DNA of 23,212 bases from an uncultured Campylobacter sp. (GTDB lineage Bacteria; Campylobacterota; Campylobacteria; Campylobacterales; Campylobacteraceae). Positions 1 through 9,203 of this stretch are shown here, in pieces. The notes beneath the pieces are model-generated. The model was not told the origin of the DNA. It did not search any database and was given only the letters and a program-made list of their open reading frames with translations. The stretch lies in contig NZ_CALIAV010000015.1 of the NCBI RefSeq assembly GCF_938045625.1, positions 1 through 23,212 on the forward strand. Reading direction: 5' to 3'. The position numbers were made by a program, and so were the translations under genes. Each line of letters opens with the position of its first letter. The first letter of the stretch is position 1.

Positions 1-138
1 CTTATATATTTATTATTTTCTATTTATATTAAAATGTAATATAATTTACTTTTTTCTTATATTTAAAATTAAAATTTGACATCAAATTTGAGCAGATTTA
101 AAGCGGGTGGAAAAATATTGCAGGGAAATTAAGAGGGG
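1..138. other. AT-rich intergenic edge, no gene seen
   Basis: This left edge is strongly AT-rich and holds no convincing reading frame. A TATAAT hexamer at 40-45 could be a -10 element, but its partner gene would lie outside the window, so its direction cannot be judged. Confidence 0.4.
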
Positions 139-177
139 AATTTAGCCCACAAAAAGCGTAAATTTGCAGGCTAAATT
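139..177 (-). terminator. Possible typA terminator hairpin
   Basis: A 9-base inverted repeat, AATTTAGCC at 139-147 and GGCTAAATT at 169-177, encloses a 21-base loop just after the typA stop codon on the minus strand. No good U-run follows, so it is a weak or factor-assisted terminator at best. AAATTT-containing repeats are common in this genome, which raises the chance of coincidence. Confidence 0.35.
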
Positions 178-185
178 TATAAAAT

Positions 186-1994
<1,809 letters not shown>

Positions 1995-2022
1995 ATTTTT
2001 CTCCGTTATTAAAATGGGGCTG

Positions 2023-2028
2023 ATTTTA
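2023..2028 (-). promoter_or_regulatory. typA promoter, -10 element
   Basis: On the minus strand TAAAAT is followed by CAGCCCC, which would put the transcript start about 20 bases before the TTG start. The same 14-base string TAAAATCAGCCCCA occurs at the nrdB promoter (6056-6069). Campylobacter sigma70 promoters typically have a clear -10 and little -35, as here. Confidence 0.55.
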
Positions 2029-2062
2029 ACCAAATTTTCCTTATAAAAATAATAAAGCCGTT

Positions 2063-2079
2063 TTGGAACGTTTCTTGCA
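2063..2079 (+). promoter_or_regulatory. Sigma54 (RpoN) promoter of fliK
   Basis: TTGGAACGTTTCTTGCA contains the invariant GG (2065-2066) and GC (2077-2078) separated by exactly ten bases, as in -24/-12 sigma54 promoters. It lies about 30 bases before the fliK start. In Campylobacter the hook genes are RpoN-dependent, activated by the FlgS/FlgR two-component system, so the position fits. Confidence 0.85.
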
Positions 2080-2111
2080 AGGTTCATAAAAGTTAAATTT
2101 AAAGGGTTTTT

Positions 2112-3560
2112 ATGCAGACAACTCAAAACGATATTTTGTCCTTTGACGCGAGCATCAAAGGCGGCGTGAAAAAGCAGAGCAAAAACGCGCAAAAAGGCGG
2201 TAAAGAGGATGGCGAGTTTCTTTCTATGGTGCTAGACGCGGCCGCTAAAAAGGGCGAAAATTTAAGCGAAAAAGATCTAAAAGAGATGGCAAAAGCCATA
2301 AATTTATCCGCTCAAACGGCTCAAAATCAGCAAACAAAAGCGCCCGTTCAAAGTACAGACGTAAAAGAAATTTTAGGCGAGGAAGCGGCGGAAAATTTGT
2401 TTGAAAACGCGACTTTTATGCAGCTTTTGCAAATTTTAGAGATGCTTAGCGGCGGCGAAAAAATCAGTAAATTTCCAAATTTTGAAAACCGCCTAGCCAA
2501 AGCACTCTCAAGCGAAACGACGCTAAACGAGCTAAGGGGGGCTAAAAATCTAAACGAGCTAATAGAGATCGCAAATAAGCTAAATTTGGGTCTAGAAAAT
2601 ATCGAAGTGACGCAAGTTCAAGCTGACGAACTGGGCGAGAAATTTCCAAATTTGGCGAAAAAAGATTTCTTTAAACCCGTAACGCCAAAGAAAAATCTCG
2701 CTTTTAGCGAGCTAAAAAACAAGGTCGAAGAGACGATAAATGCAAGCGAGCCAGAGCCCAAAGATACGCTAAATAAACTACTCGCCGCCGTACAAGAAGA
2801 GCAAAACAAAGCCCAGCCCAAAGACGCCAATGCAAAAGCGCAAGACGCGCAAAATTTGGCTCAAAACTCCAAAATCATAAAAGAAGCGGTAAAAAACGAT
2901 GGCGAAAAAGAGACAAATTTAAAAGACGAGAAACCAAACCTCAAAGCCGAAAGCGAGCTAAATTTAACCGCCGCAAAAAGCGAAAAATCTGTGCTCGGCC
3001 AAGACTCTAAAAAGATAAATTTGCAAAATTTACTATTTCCCGAGCGCGAAAACGACGAAGAGCAAATTTTAACCAAGACCCAAAGCGATAACGGCGAAAA
3101 CAGCGAACTAAACGCGATGGTAAAAGACGTCATCTCAAACGCCAAGGCGCAAAGCAGAAATTTCCAGGCCGTGCGCGAGACGTTTGATAACTTTAGCTCA
3201 AATTTGAAAGAGCAGGTTGCAGCATACAAATCGCCGTTTATGCGCTTTAACATCACGCTAAATCCGCTAAATTTGGGCGAGGTCGAGATCACGATGGTAA
3301 ATCGCGGCAACAATCTGCATATAAATTTCAACTCAAATACGCAGACGATGAACCTGTTTTTACAAAATCAGGCCGAGTTTAAAAACAGCCTCGTAAATAT
3401 GGGCTTTACCGAGCTTGAGATGAACTTTAGCGATCAAAATCAACCTAAAAAAGAGCAAGGGCAAAAGAGCTACAAAGGCTCCAAATTTAGCTCCGACGAC
3501 GCAGAGCAAAGCGAAGCTGTGGCACCTCGTTTAGAGCTCGTCGTTCCACGCTATGTGTAA
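2112..3560 (+). CDS. fliK: Flagellar hook-length control protein FliK
   Basis: FliK measures the growing hook and switches the flagellar type III export gate from hook to filament substrates. The 482-residue protein has a long, Lys/Glu/Asn-rich, poorly conserved N-terminal and central part. A compact conserved C-terminal Flg_hook domain follows at about residues 370-445, containing the stretches FNITLNPLNLGEVEI and MNLFLQNQAEFKNSLVNMGF. This layout is typical of FliK, whose middle acts as an extended ruler. It starts at ATG 2112 after AAAGGG and directly behind a sigma54 promoter. It is followed by flgD with its own sigma54 site and by flgE, the hook protein whose length it controls, matching the C. 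jejuni order. The C-terminal domain makes the call firm; the N-terminal part could not be assigned alone. Confidence 0.92.
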   Translation: MQTTQNDILSFDASIKGGVKKQSKNAQKGGKEDGEFLSMVLDAAAKKGENLSEKDLKEMAKAINLSAQTAQNQQTKAPVQSTDVKEILGEEAAENLFENATFMQLLQILEMLSGGEKISKFPNFENRLAKALSSETTLNELRGAKNLNELIEIANKLNLGLENIEVTQVQADELGEKFPNLAKKDFFKPVTPKKNLAFSELKNKVEETINASEPEPKDTLNKLLAAVQEEQNKAQPKDANAKAQDAQNLAQNSKIIKEAVKNDGEKETNLKDEKPNLKAESELNLTAAKSEKSVLGQDSKKINLQNLLFPERENDEEQILTKTQSDNGENSELNAMVKDVISNAKAQSRNFQAVRETFDNFSSNLKEQVAAYKSPFMRFNITLNPLNLGEVEITMVNRGNNLHINFNSNTQTMNLFLQNQAEFKNSLVNMGFTELEMNFSDQNQPKKEQGQKSYKGSKFSSDDAEQSEAVAPRLELVVPRYV

Positions 3561-3562
3561 AT

Positions 3563-3579
3563 TTGGAATCAAATTTGCT
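3563..3579 (+). promoter_or_regulatory. Sigma54 (RpoN) promoter of flgD-flgE
   Basis: TTGGAATCAAATTTGCT in the 47-base gap between fliK and flgD has GG at 3565-3566 and GC at 3577-3578, again ten bases apart. The hook cap and hook protein genes can therefore be transcribed independently of fliK, possibly at a higher level since hook subunits are needed in far larger numbers than FliK. That last point is inference. Confidence 0.8.
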
Positions 3580-3607
3580 TGAGATATAAAAATTTAAAGG
3601 ATAAAAG

Positions 3608-4312
3608 ATGTCAAACGGACTAGAAACCAATAACTTTACGGTAAACAACCAGGCCGCCAAAAAATCGGCGGACGCCCTACAAAAGGCCGCAGGCACCAAT
3701 CCAAACGCCCAGCTAGACAAGGACGCTTTTATGAAACTTCTTTTAACCGAGCTTCAGTATCAAGATCCGACAAGCCCGATGGATACAGAAAAAATGCTAA
3801 CCCAAACTAGCCAGCTAGCCTCGCTTGAAATGCAAGAAAATACGAACAAAATGATGCAAAAGCTAGCCGACCAACTAAAAAATAGCACAAATATGTACGC
3901 TGTCGGAGTACTCGGCAAGATGGCTAAAATCGGCGATAGCGGTATCGTAAAAGAAGAAGGCGCAGGCGTCAAATTTGCGGGATTTTTAGAAAGCGCGGCA
4001 AAAGGCGGAACGATAAATATCAAAGACGGCACCGGCAAACTCGTAAGAAAGCTAGAATTCGGCCAAGCTAGCGCCGGAGCCAATACCTTCGAGTGGGACG
4101 GCAAGGATAACGCGGGTAACGATGCCAGAGCCGGCTCATATACAGTCGAGATCAGCTACACGGATGCAGCGGGCAATGTCAAAAACGGCGGCGTAGGCAA
4201 CTATCTCGTAGAAGGCGTCAAATTTATCGATGGCGTCGCACAGGTAAAGGTCGGCGGACAATACGTCAGCATCGACAAAGTAAAAGAATTTACCGAGCCG
4301 AAAAAAGGATAG
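3608..4312 (+). CDS. flgD: Flagellar hook cap/assembly protein FlgD
   Basis: FlgD forms the temporary scaffold cap at the tip of the growing hook and directs FlgE polymerisation outside the cell; it is exported by the flagellar type III system and later lost. The 234-residue protein has the conserved FlgD N-terminal region at about residues 39-75 (DAFMKLLLTELQYQDP, then a Gln/Leu/Glu-rich helix). A FlgD Ig-like/tudor C-terminal region follows, with TFEWDGKDNAGNDARAGSYT at about residues 160-180. No Sec signal is seen, as expected. AAAGG lies about six bases before the ATG. It sits four bases before flgE, so the two are surely co-transcribed from the sigma54 site at 3563-3579. Confidence 0.95.
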   Translation: MSNGLETNNFTVNNQAAKKSADALQKAAGTNPNAQLDKDAFMKLLLTELQYQDPTSPMDTEKMLTQTSQLASLEMQENTNKMMQKLADQLKNSTNMYAVGVLGKMAKIGDSGIVKEEGAGVKFAGFLESAAKGGTINIKDGTGKLVRKLEFGQASAGANTFEWDGKDNAGNDARAGSYTVEISYTDAAGNVKNGGVGNYLVEGVKFIDGVAQVKVGGQYVSIDKVKEFTEPKKG

Positions 4313-4316
4313 GACG

Positions 4317-5948
4317 ATGGTAAGAAGCCTGTATAACGGCGTTAGCGGCGTCAGAACCCAGGGGTTTAGTATGGATGTGTGGGCGAACAACATCGCCAAC
4401 ATAAATAACGTCGGCTTTACCGCTTCGATACCGGAATTTAAGAGCATTTTTTACCAAACATCCTTTGTCGCGGGCAATAACCCGACCCAAGATCAAGTCG
4501 GTCTGGGCGCTACGGGTATGACGACGGCGCTTAGCTTTTACAAGCAAGGCCCGTTTATGAAAACCGATAACGTCCTAGATATGGCAATCGGCGGCAAGGG
4601 ATTTTTTGGCGTAACGAACGGCTCTGGCACATACTATACGCGTGCCGGTAGTTTTGGCGTAGATAAAGAAAGATATCTCGTAACAAATCAAGGCAACTAC
4701 GTCCTAGGCACGCAAAATACGCTAACACAGGTAACTCCAAGCCAAGGCGCGATAGAGGCTTTCGGTAGAGTAAACAGCACCGCCGCAGTCACGCAGGCAT
4801 ACACTTTAGGATCAGACACCACAGACCTTGACGTCGGCGACATCGGCTCCCAGGGCAAAATTCGCTTGCCTGAGTTTTTGTATCTACCGACCAAACCGAC
4901 TTCAAAGGTAACCTTTAAAGGAAATCTCGACTCGTCTTTTAAAACCGAGCCAACCACTTTGCCAGTCGATAACGCTACATATAATAGCAGCATAGATAAC
5001 CCCTCTAGAACTATAAATTTACGCGGGCGAGTCACGGCTGACGATACGATAACCCGCCCTAGAAAAGGCGATCTAGTAACCGTAACGGTAACCGACGCGA
5101 ACGGCAAAACGGCTGAATTTAGCGCTCCGATCGACGAAAACGGCAACTGGAGCATAAGTCAAAAATTTGAAAGGGATTTTGACCTAACGACCGCCCCAAA
5201 TTTGACTGCAAAAATAAACACTACTAAAGAAGCGGCAAATCAAGAAAAATTCATAACCGAGCTTTTAAATGCGGACGGTACTAAAAATAAACTTGAGCTA
5301 ACGCTAACAAAACGCGTACCTCAGGGCGCTAACGGTACAGTTTGGGACGCGGCGGCGACCGTAAAAGACGCAAGCGGCGCAGTGGTCTCAAATACTAACG
5401 GCGAGCTAAATTTCGATTACGAAGGTAGACTTGTTAGCTCTACTTTAAGCGCCCTAGATAATAACGGCTCGCAAATCGAACTAGACTTCGGCACTCCTGT
5501 GGCTGCGGGTCAAATTTACTCAGGCGTCACTAGCACGTCTCAAGCCAAAAGTATCTCGATCGCGCAAGACGGCGTACGAGAGGGTATTTTAAAGGATTAT
5601 TACACCAACGATTCGGGAAATATCTTGGCGCAGTTTACAAACGGTCAAGTCCGCTCCGTCGGCAAAGTCGCTCTCTATCACTTCCAAAACGAGCAAGGCC
5701 TTGCAAAAATGGGCGATAATATCTATTCGCAAAGCGCGAATTCTGGCGCGGCATTTTTCTATAAAGATGCAGGCGGCAAAAGCATCTACGGCGCCAAACT
5801 AGCTAGCAGCATGCTCGAGCAGTCAAACGTCGATCTAGCCCAGGCTCTAACCGAGGTCATCGTCACGCAAAAAGCCTACGACGCTAACGCCAAGAGCATA
5901 ACGACTAGCAACGAAATGCTCCAGCGCGCAATCGAGCTAAAGCGCTAA
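4317..5948 (+). CDS. flgE: Flagellar hook protein FlgE
   Basis: FlgE is the subunit of the flagellar hook, the flexible joint between rod and filament. The 543-residue protein begins with the flagellar rod/hook N-terminal signature ANNIANINNVGF at residues 23-34. It ends with the matching C-terminal coiled-coil segment (LEQSNVDLAQALTEVIVTQK and the MLQRAIELKR end), which packs with the N-terminus in the hook core. The variable surface-exposed domains lie in between. The length is close to the shorter FlgE of C. jejuni (Cj0043 type) rather than the much longer second hook protein of that species. AGGA precedes the ATG. It is the last gene of the hook cluster and is followed by a clear terminator. 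Confidence 0.96.
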   Translation: MVRSLYNGVSGVRTQGFSMDVWANNIANINNVGFTASIPEFKSIFYQTSFVAGNNPTQDQVGLGATGMTTALSFYKQGPFMKTDNVLDMAIGGKGFFGVTNGSGTYYTRAGSFGVDKERYLVTNQGNYVLGTQNTLTQVTPSQGAIEAFGRVNSTAAVTQAYTLGSDTTDLDVGDIGSQGKIRLPEFLYLPTKPTSKVTFKGNLDSSFKTEPTTLPVDNATYNSSIDNPSRTINLRGRVTADDTITRPRKGDLVTVTVTDANGKTAEFSAPIDENGNWSISQKFERDFDLTTAPNLTAKINTTKEAANQEKFITELLNADGTKNKLELTLTKRVPQGANGTVWDAAATVKDASGAVVSNTNGELNFDYEGRLVSSTLSALDNNGSQIELDFGTPVAAGQIYSGVTSTSQAKSISIAQDGVREGILKDYYTNDSGNILAQFTNGQVRSVGKVALYHFQNEQGLAKMGDNIYSQSANSGAAFFYKDAGGKSIYGAKLASSMLEQSNVDLAQALTEVIVTQKAYDANAKSITTSNEMLQRAIELKR

Positions 5949-5952
5949 ATTT

Positions 5953-5980
5953 AACCCGCAAATTTGATGCGGGTTTTTAA
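5953..5980 (+). terminator. Rho-independent terminator after flgE
   Basis: AACCCGCA at 5953-5960 pairs perfectly with TGCGGGTT at 5968-5975 around a seven-base loop and runs into five Ts. It begins five bases after the flgE stop and closes the hook operon. Confidence 0.85.
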
Positions 5981-6055
5981 ATTTAGCTGTAACCGTAAAG
6001 CCAAATTTAACGCGATAAAATAGTCTACTTCAAGATATATAAATAAATTTTTAGC

Positions 6056-6061
6056 TAAAAT
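6056..6061 (+). promoter_or_regulatory. nrdB promoter, -10 element
   Basis: TAAAAT preceded by GC and a T/A-rich stretch, followed by CAGCCCC, predicts a transcript start near 6068 and a leader of about 30 bases. It shares a 14-base string with the typA promoter. Confidence 0.5.
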
Positions 6062-6096
6062 CAGCCCCAAAAATTTACAGAATAAAGAAAAAAATT

Positions 6097-7119
6097 ATGA
6101 ACCGAAAAAGAATCTACAATCCAAGCTCAAATGAAAATTTGACCGATCGCCGCGTATTTAACGGCAATCCGCACGGCATCTTAAATTTCACCAAAGCAAA
6201 ATACCAGTGGGCGCTCAAGCTCTGGGACCTGATGGAGGCTAACACGTGGTTTCCAAAAGAGGTCGACACAACCGACGACGTACGCGACTACGCCTACAAC
6301 CTCACGCAGGCCGAAAAACGCATGTACGATCTGGTTTGGAGCCAGCTCATCTCGATGGATAGCTTCCAAACTAACAACCTAGCCGACAACATCAACCCAT
6401 ACATCACCGCGCCCGAGATCAACGCCTGCCTAGCGCGCCAAGCCTACGAGGAGGCCAACCACTCCAAGTCCTACGCCGTCATGGTCGAGGCCATCTGCGA
6501 CAACACCGACCTGATCTACGAGATGGAGAAGCACGACGAAGTGCTGCGTGAGAAAAACGACTACATCTCAAGCGTCTACGAGGAGCTTGCAGGCGAAGTC
6601 ACAGACGAAAAGCTACTACTAGCCATGGTGGCAAATCAAATTTTAGAGGGCATTTACTTTTACAGCGGCTTTACGGCGATCTACGCTCTAGCTCGCGCGG
6701 GCAAAATGCTAGGCAGCGCGCAGATGATTCGCTTTATCCAGCGCGACGAGATCACGCATCTGCTGCTATTTCAAAACATGATAAACAGCGTCCGCACCGA
6801 GCGTCCCGATCTTTTCACGCCACAAACTGAGGCTAAAATTTACGATATGTTCGAGCGCGCGGGCGAGCTTGAGATCAAATGGGGCAAATACATCACGCAA
6901 AACCAGATCATGGGCTTTACCGACGACATAATCGAGCAATACATCCGCTACCTCATCGACCAGCGCCTAGTCGCCATCGGCCTAAAACGCCGCTACAACG
7001 TCCCTCATCCGATCAAATGGGTCGATGATTTTGCTAAATTTAACGACCAAAAGAGCAACTTTTTCGAGGCAAAGGTAACAAATTACAGCAAAGGAAGCAT
7101 CAGTTTTGACGACTTTTAG
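6097..7119 (+). CDS. nrdB: Ribonucleoside-diphosphate reductase beta subunit (class Ia R2)
   Basis: NrdB holds the diiron-tyrosyl radical cofactor that starts ribonucleotide reduction in the NrdA subunit, supplying dNTPs aerobically. The expected ligands are all present in the 340-residue protein: D88, E119 and H122 (in EEANHSKSY), E184, E218 and H221 (in RDEITH). The radical tyrosine is Y126, four residues after H122 as in E. coli Y122. The C-terminal tail SFDDF is the acidic-aromatic peptide by which R2 docks on R1. Only a weak AAAGA precedes the ATG. nrdA is not in the window, as in other Campylobacter where the two subunit genes are apart. The gene overlaps the next one by 14 bases, so it leads a three-gene operon. 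Confidence 0.96.
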   Translation: MNRKRIYNPSSNENLTDRRVFNGNPHGILNFTKAKYQWALKLWDLMEANTWFPKEVDTTDDVRDYAYNLTQAEKRMYDLVWSQLISMDSFQTNNLADNINPYITAPEINACLARQAYEEANHSKSYAVMVEAICDNTDLIYEMEKHDEVLREKNDYISSVYEELAGEVTDEKLLLAMVANQILEGIYFYSGFTAIYALARAGKMLGSAQMIRFIQRDEITHLLLFQNMINSVRTERPDLFTPQTEAKIYDMFERAGELEIKWGKYITQNQIMGFTDDIIEQYIRYLIDQRLVAIGLKRRYNVPHPIKWVDDFAKFNDQKSNFFEAKVTNYSKGSISFDDF

Positions 7120-7876
7120 TCCGAATTTATGCCCTATCGTCCTAACTGCGCCAACCTGCCAGCAAAGACAAGACGAACTGCTAGAAAAAATCGCCGCAGC
7201 ACCCAGAAATTCCATCATCTTAGCCAGCGAGCTGTGCGTGAGCGGGTATGATTTCGACGGATTTTTTAGCGGCGCAAACCGTGCTATGCTAGGCGGCTCG
7301 ATCGGCAGCTTTGACGCCATACTTTTTGAAGCGTTGCAAGAAGCGCTAAGTCCAGATAAATTTCTCGGGCTCACGCACCTAACAAGCCTAAACCGCGCCA
7401 AAGGGCTTGGGCAAATTTCAATCACGCAGGCGCAAAAAAACGAAATTTACAACGAATTTATCCTACTAAATAGCCAAAACGTCTTTTACACGCAAAATAA
7501 ATCAAAGCTTTTTCGCCCAAATTTAGAGCACGAAATTTTCGCCGCTGGAGACGAGTCTGCGATAAAGCCTTTTGATTTTAAAGGGCTAAAAATCGGCGTT
7601 CTCGTTTGCTTTGAGCTTAGGTTCGCCAAGCTTTGGGAGCAACTAAAAGGCTGCGATATCATCCTCGTGCCCGCCATGTGGGGCGAGGCGCGCCAGGACG
7701 CATATCTTACGCTTTGCAAGGCTCTAGCACTTGCCAACAGCTGCTACGTCGTGGCCGCAAGCTCGCTTGATTTAGAGTTTTCTGGCGTGTTTTTGCCAAG
7801 CGGCGAATTTGCGAAAGAGGCCAAATTTGATACAAATTTGATCCTTGAAACCAAACGAAATTTGGGGCTTTTATGA
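7106..7876 (+). CDS. Carbon-nitrogen hydrolase (nitrilase superfamily)
   Basis: This 256-residue protein belongs to the nitrilase/amidase superfamily, cytosolic enzymes that cleave C-N bonds through a Glu-Lys-Cys triad. The triad is visible: E42 (in LASELCVSGYDF), K132 (in NKSKLF) and C168 (in LVCFELRF). The substrate cannot be told from sequence; members include N-carbamoylputrescine amidase, omega-amidase and deaminated-glutathione amidase. The start must be TTG at 7106. The frame's first ATG is codon 61, after the catalytic Glu, and an AAGGA lies ten bases before the TTG. The gene overlaps nrdB by 14 bases and pcm by four, so translation is coupled. Operon company with a protein-repair methyltransferase hints at damage repair or metabolite clean-up, but that is only inference. 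Confidence 0.88.
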   Translation: MTTFSPNLCPIVLTAPTCQQRQDELLEKIAAAPRNSIILASELCVSGYDFDGFFSGANRAMLGGSIGSFDAILFEALQEALSPDKFLGLTHLTSLNRAKGLGQISITQAQKNEIYNEFILLNSQNVFYTQNKSKLFRPNLEHEIFAAGDESAIKPFDFKGLKIGVLVCFELRFAKLWEQLKGCDIILVPAMWGEARQDAYLTLCKALALANSCYVVAASSLDLEFSGVFLPSGEFAKEAKFDTNLILETKRNLGLL

Positions 7877-8505
7877 CCGCTCTTGAAAAATCAAAATGCA
7901 CAAACATGGCCGATGAGATCGGCGATATACTCACTCTGACGCCCTCGCTTTATAAGGCGCTTTGCGACACGCCGCGCGAGATCTTTGCGCCCGTCACGCG
8001 CCACGCGTACAGCCTAGACGCTCAGCCCATCGGCGGCAATCAATGGATCAGCTCGCCTCTAACGGTAGCCAAAATGACGCTAGCGCTCGAAGCCGAAGAT
8101 ATCGACAATGCCCTAGAGATCGGCTGCGGTAGCGGTTATCAGGCGGCGATTTTATCGCATTTGGCGCACAGGGTTTTTAGCGTCGAACGCATCGAAAAGC
8201 TCGCGAGCGAAGCCAAAAAACGCTTTGAGGCACTTAAAATTCACAACGTCCACGTGCGTTTTGACGATGGAAACGTCGGCTGGAAGAGCTATGCGCCATA
8301 CGACAGGATCTTACTTTCAGCGGCTGCACAGCAGGTGCCTCAAACGCTTTTTAATCAGCTAAAAAACGGCGGTATTTTGGTAGCTCCTATCAAAAAAGAC
8401 GGCAAACAGTTTATCGTCAAATTTAAAAAAGACGCTCGCGGCGAGATAACGCAAAAAGCGCTTGACGAGTGCTTATTTGTGCCGCTTTTAGGCGGGATAG
8501 AGTAG
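7873..8505 (+). CDS. pcm: Protein-L-isoaspartate O-methyltransferase
   Basis: Pcm uses S-adenosylmethionine to methylate abnormal L-isoaspartyl residues in aged proteins, which starts their conversion back to aspartate. The 210-residue protein has the family's substrate-side motif SSPLTVAKM at residues 60-68. The class I methyltransferase motif I LEIGCGSGYQ is at 81-90, the acidic loop VERIEKLA follows strand 2 at about 104-111, and a late LLSAAAQQVPQTLFNQL segment matches PCMT proteins. The ATG lies inside the stop of the preceding hydrolase (ATGA), so it is translationally coupled and co-transcribed with nrdB. Confidence 0.93.
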   Translation: MTALEKSKCTNMADEIGDILTLTPSLYKALCDTPREIFAPVTRHAYSLDAQPIGGNQWISSPLTVAKMTLALEAEDIDNALEIGCGSGYQAAILSHLAHRVFSVERIEKLASEAKKRFEALKIHNVHVRFDDGNVGWKSYAPYDRILLSAAAQQVPQTLFNQLKNGGILVAPIKKDGKQFIVKFKKDARGEITQKALDECLFVPLLGGIE

Positions 8506-8545
8506 CGCTGAGCGGCAAATTTAACGCTACCGCTTAAAAAGCCGC

Positions 8546-8582
8546 GCGTTAAATTTAACTACTCAAATTTAACGCCGCTTTT
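8546..8582 (+). terminator. Probable terminator of the nrdB-pcm operon
   Basis: GCGTTAAATTT at 8546-8556 and AAATTTAACGC at 8565-8575 form a perfect 11-bp stem with an eight-base loop, followed after three bases by TTTT. It lies about 40 bases after the pcm stop. The stem is AT-rich in its upper half and the U-run is short, so its strength is uncertain. Confidence 0.5.
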
Positions 8583-8640
8583 AGTACCGAATTAAACTCG
8601 CCTAACCAGCAAATTTAGCCATGCGTTAAACCTAAAACTG

Positions 8641-8646
8641 TATAAT
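8641..8646 (+). promoter_or_regulatory. Promoter of the 72-residue protein gene, -10 element
   Basis: A perfect TATAAT stands 31 bases before the ATG at 8678 and predicts a short leader that contains the strong AAAGGAG ribosome binding site at 8666-8672. Confidence 0.6.
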
Positions 8647-8677
8647 TATCATACAAATTCTTAGCAAAGGAGCTAAA

Positions 8678-8896
8678 ATGGCAACAGATCGCGAGTTGGT
8701 TAATTTCTCAGAGGAACACGAGCTAAACACGGTGCTAGCAAGACACGGCAAGGCTCAAAGCATCGCAAACCGCGAGGTGCTTTGCGAGCTCGGCAAAGAG
8801 TGCAAAGAAAAATTAGGCAAAAGAGTGCTGACGCAAGATGAATTTGACGAGTTTTTAAAACCTGTTTTAAATCGCTTGGAAGATAAAAGAGCTTAA
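8678..8896 (+). CDS. Small hypothetical protein, 72 residues
   Basis: I do not recognise a named family with certainty. The protein is short, hydrophilic and predicted helical, with no membrane segment or signal. It is rich in Glu, Lys and Arg and has two Cys residues (C36 and C42, in LCELGKECKEKLG). Its form recalls small cytosolic proteins of unknown function conserved in Campylobacter. The case for a real gene is strong: a perfect AAAGGAG ribosome binding site six bases before ATG, a TATAAT promoter, and a hairpin terminator whose stem starts at the stop codon. It is therefore a monocistronic unit between the nrdB operon and the copper-type receptor, with no obvious link to either. Abundant expression is plausible from these signals but not shown. 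Confidence 0.85.
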   Translation: MATDRELVNFSEEHELNTVLARHGKAQSIANREVLCELGKECKEKLGKRVLTQDEFDEFLKPVLNRLEDKRA

Positions 8897-8921
8897 ATTT
8901 CGGGGGATTTCCCCGAAATTT
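8895..8921 (+). terminator. Hairpin terminator overlapping a stop codon
   Basis: AAATTTCGGGG at 8895-8905 and CCCCGAAATTT at 8911-8921 make a perfect 11-bp stem with a five-base loop. The first two bases of the stem are the last two of the TAA stop. The tail TTTCTATCC is only moderately U-rich. The symmetric A/T flanks mean it could act in both directions. Confidence 0.75.
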
Positions 8922-9203
8922 CTATCCAAATTTCCCGCTTTTTAAATTTTTCTACTACTCTCTCGTTTTCAAATTTACATTCTCGTCGTCGTTTATAGCC
9001 GTCAAATTTAGGCTATTTTGTGATAAGTACCGCACGGCAAGCTCGCTTTGGTTAAATTTGACTTCAAATTTAAAAACCCGCCAAAACAAACAAAATATCG
9101 CCGAAATCCCAATGCGGCAAATTTAATATTAGCATAAATTCGGCGCAGTCTCGAGAGAAAATAATCCAAATCCGAACCGCGCCGAATTTAACCGAGCTAC
9201 GCC
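8922..9203. other. Intergenic region with a possible gene remnant
   Basis: About 280 bases without a supported gene. On the minus strand a frame stays open from about 9113 to a TAG at 8955. It would encode about 52 residues: a short hydrophobic start (ISAIFCLFW) followed by a polar tail (SELAVRYLSQNSLNL). It has no ATG, GTG or TTG with a ribosome binding site, so I treat it as a possible decayed gene end or chance. The receptor's likely terminator lies at 9136-9189. Confidence 0.3.
9136..9189 (-). terminator. Possible terminator of the TonB-dependent receptor gene
   Basis: AAATTCGGCGC at 9136-9146 and GCGCCGAATTT at 9179-9189 are perfect 11-base inverted repeats separated by 32 bases, starting 15 bases after the receptor's stop on the minus strand. 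The GC-rich stem base is good for a terminator, but the loop is long and the following U-run is poor. Confidence 0.45.

Noticed and set aside
2618..2830. Minus-strand open frame of about 70 codons in fliK
   Set aside because: Composition mirrors fliK, and no start signals are seen.
2861..3331. Minus-strand open frame of about 156 codons inside fliK
   Set aside because: Its Phe/Ser/Leu-rich product is what the Lys/Glu/Asn-rich fliK sequence gives when read backwards; no start signals.
4697..5155. Minus-strand open frame of about 152 codons inside flgE
   Set aside because: FlgE is certain on the plus strand and this frame has no initiation signals or recognisable motif.
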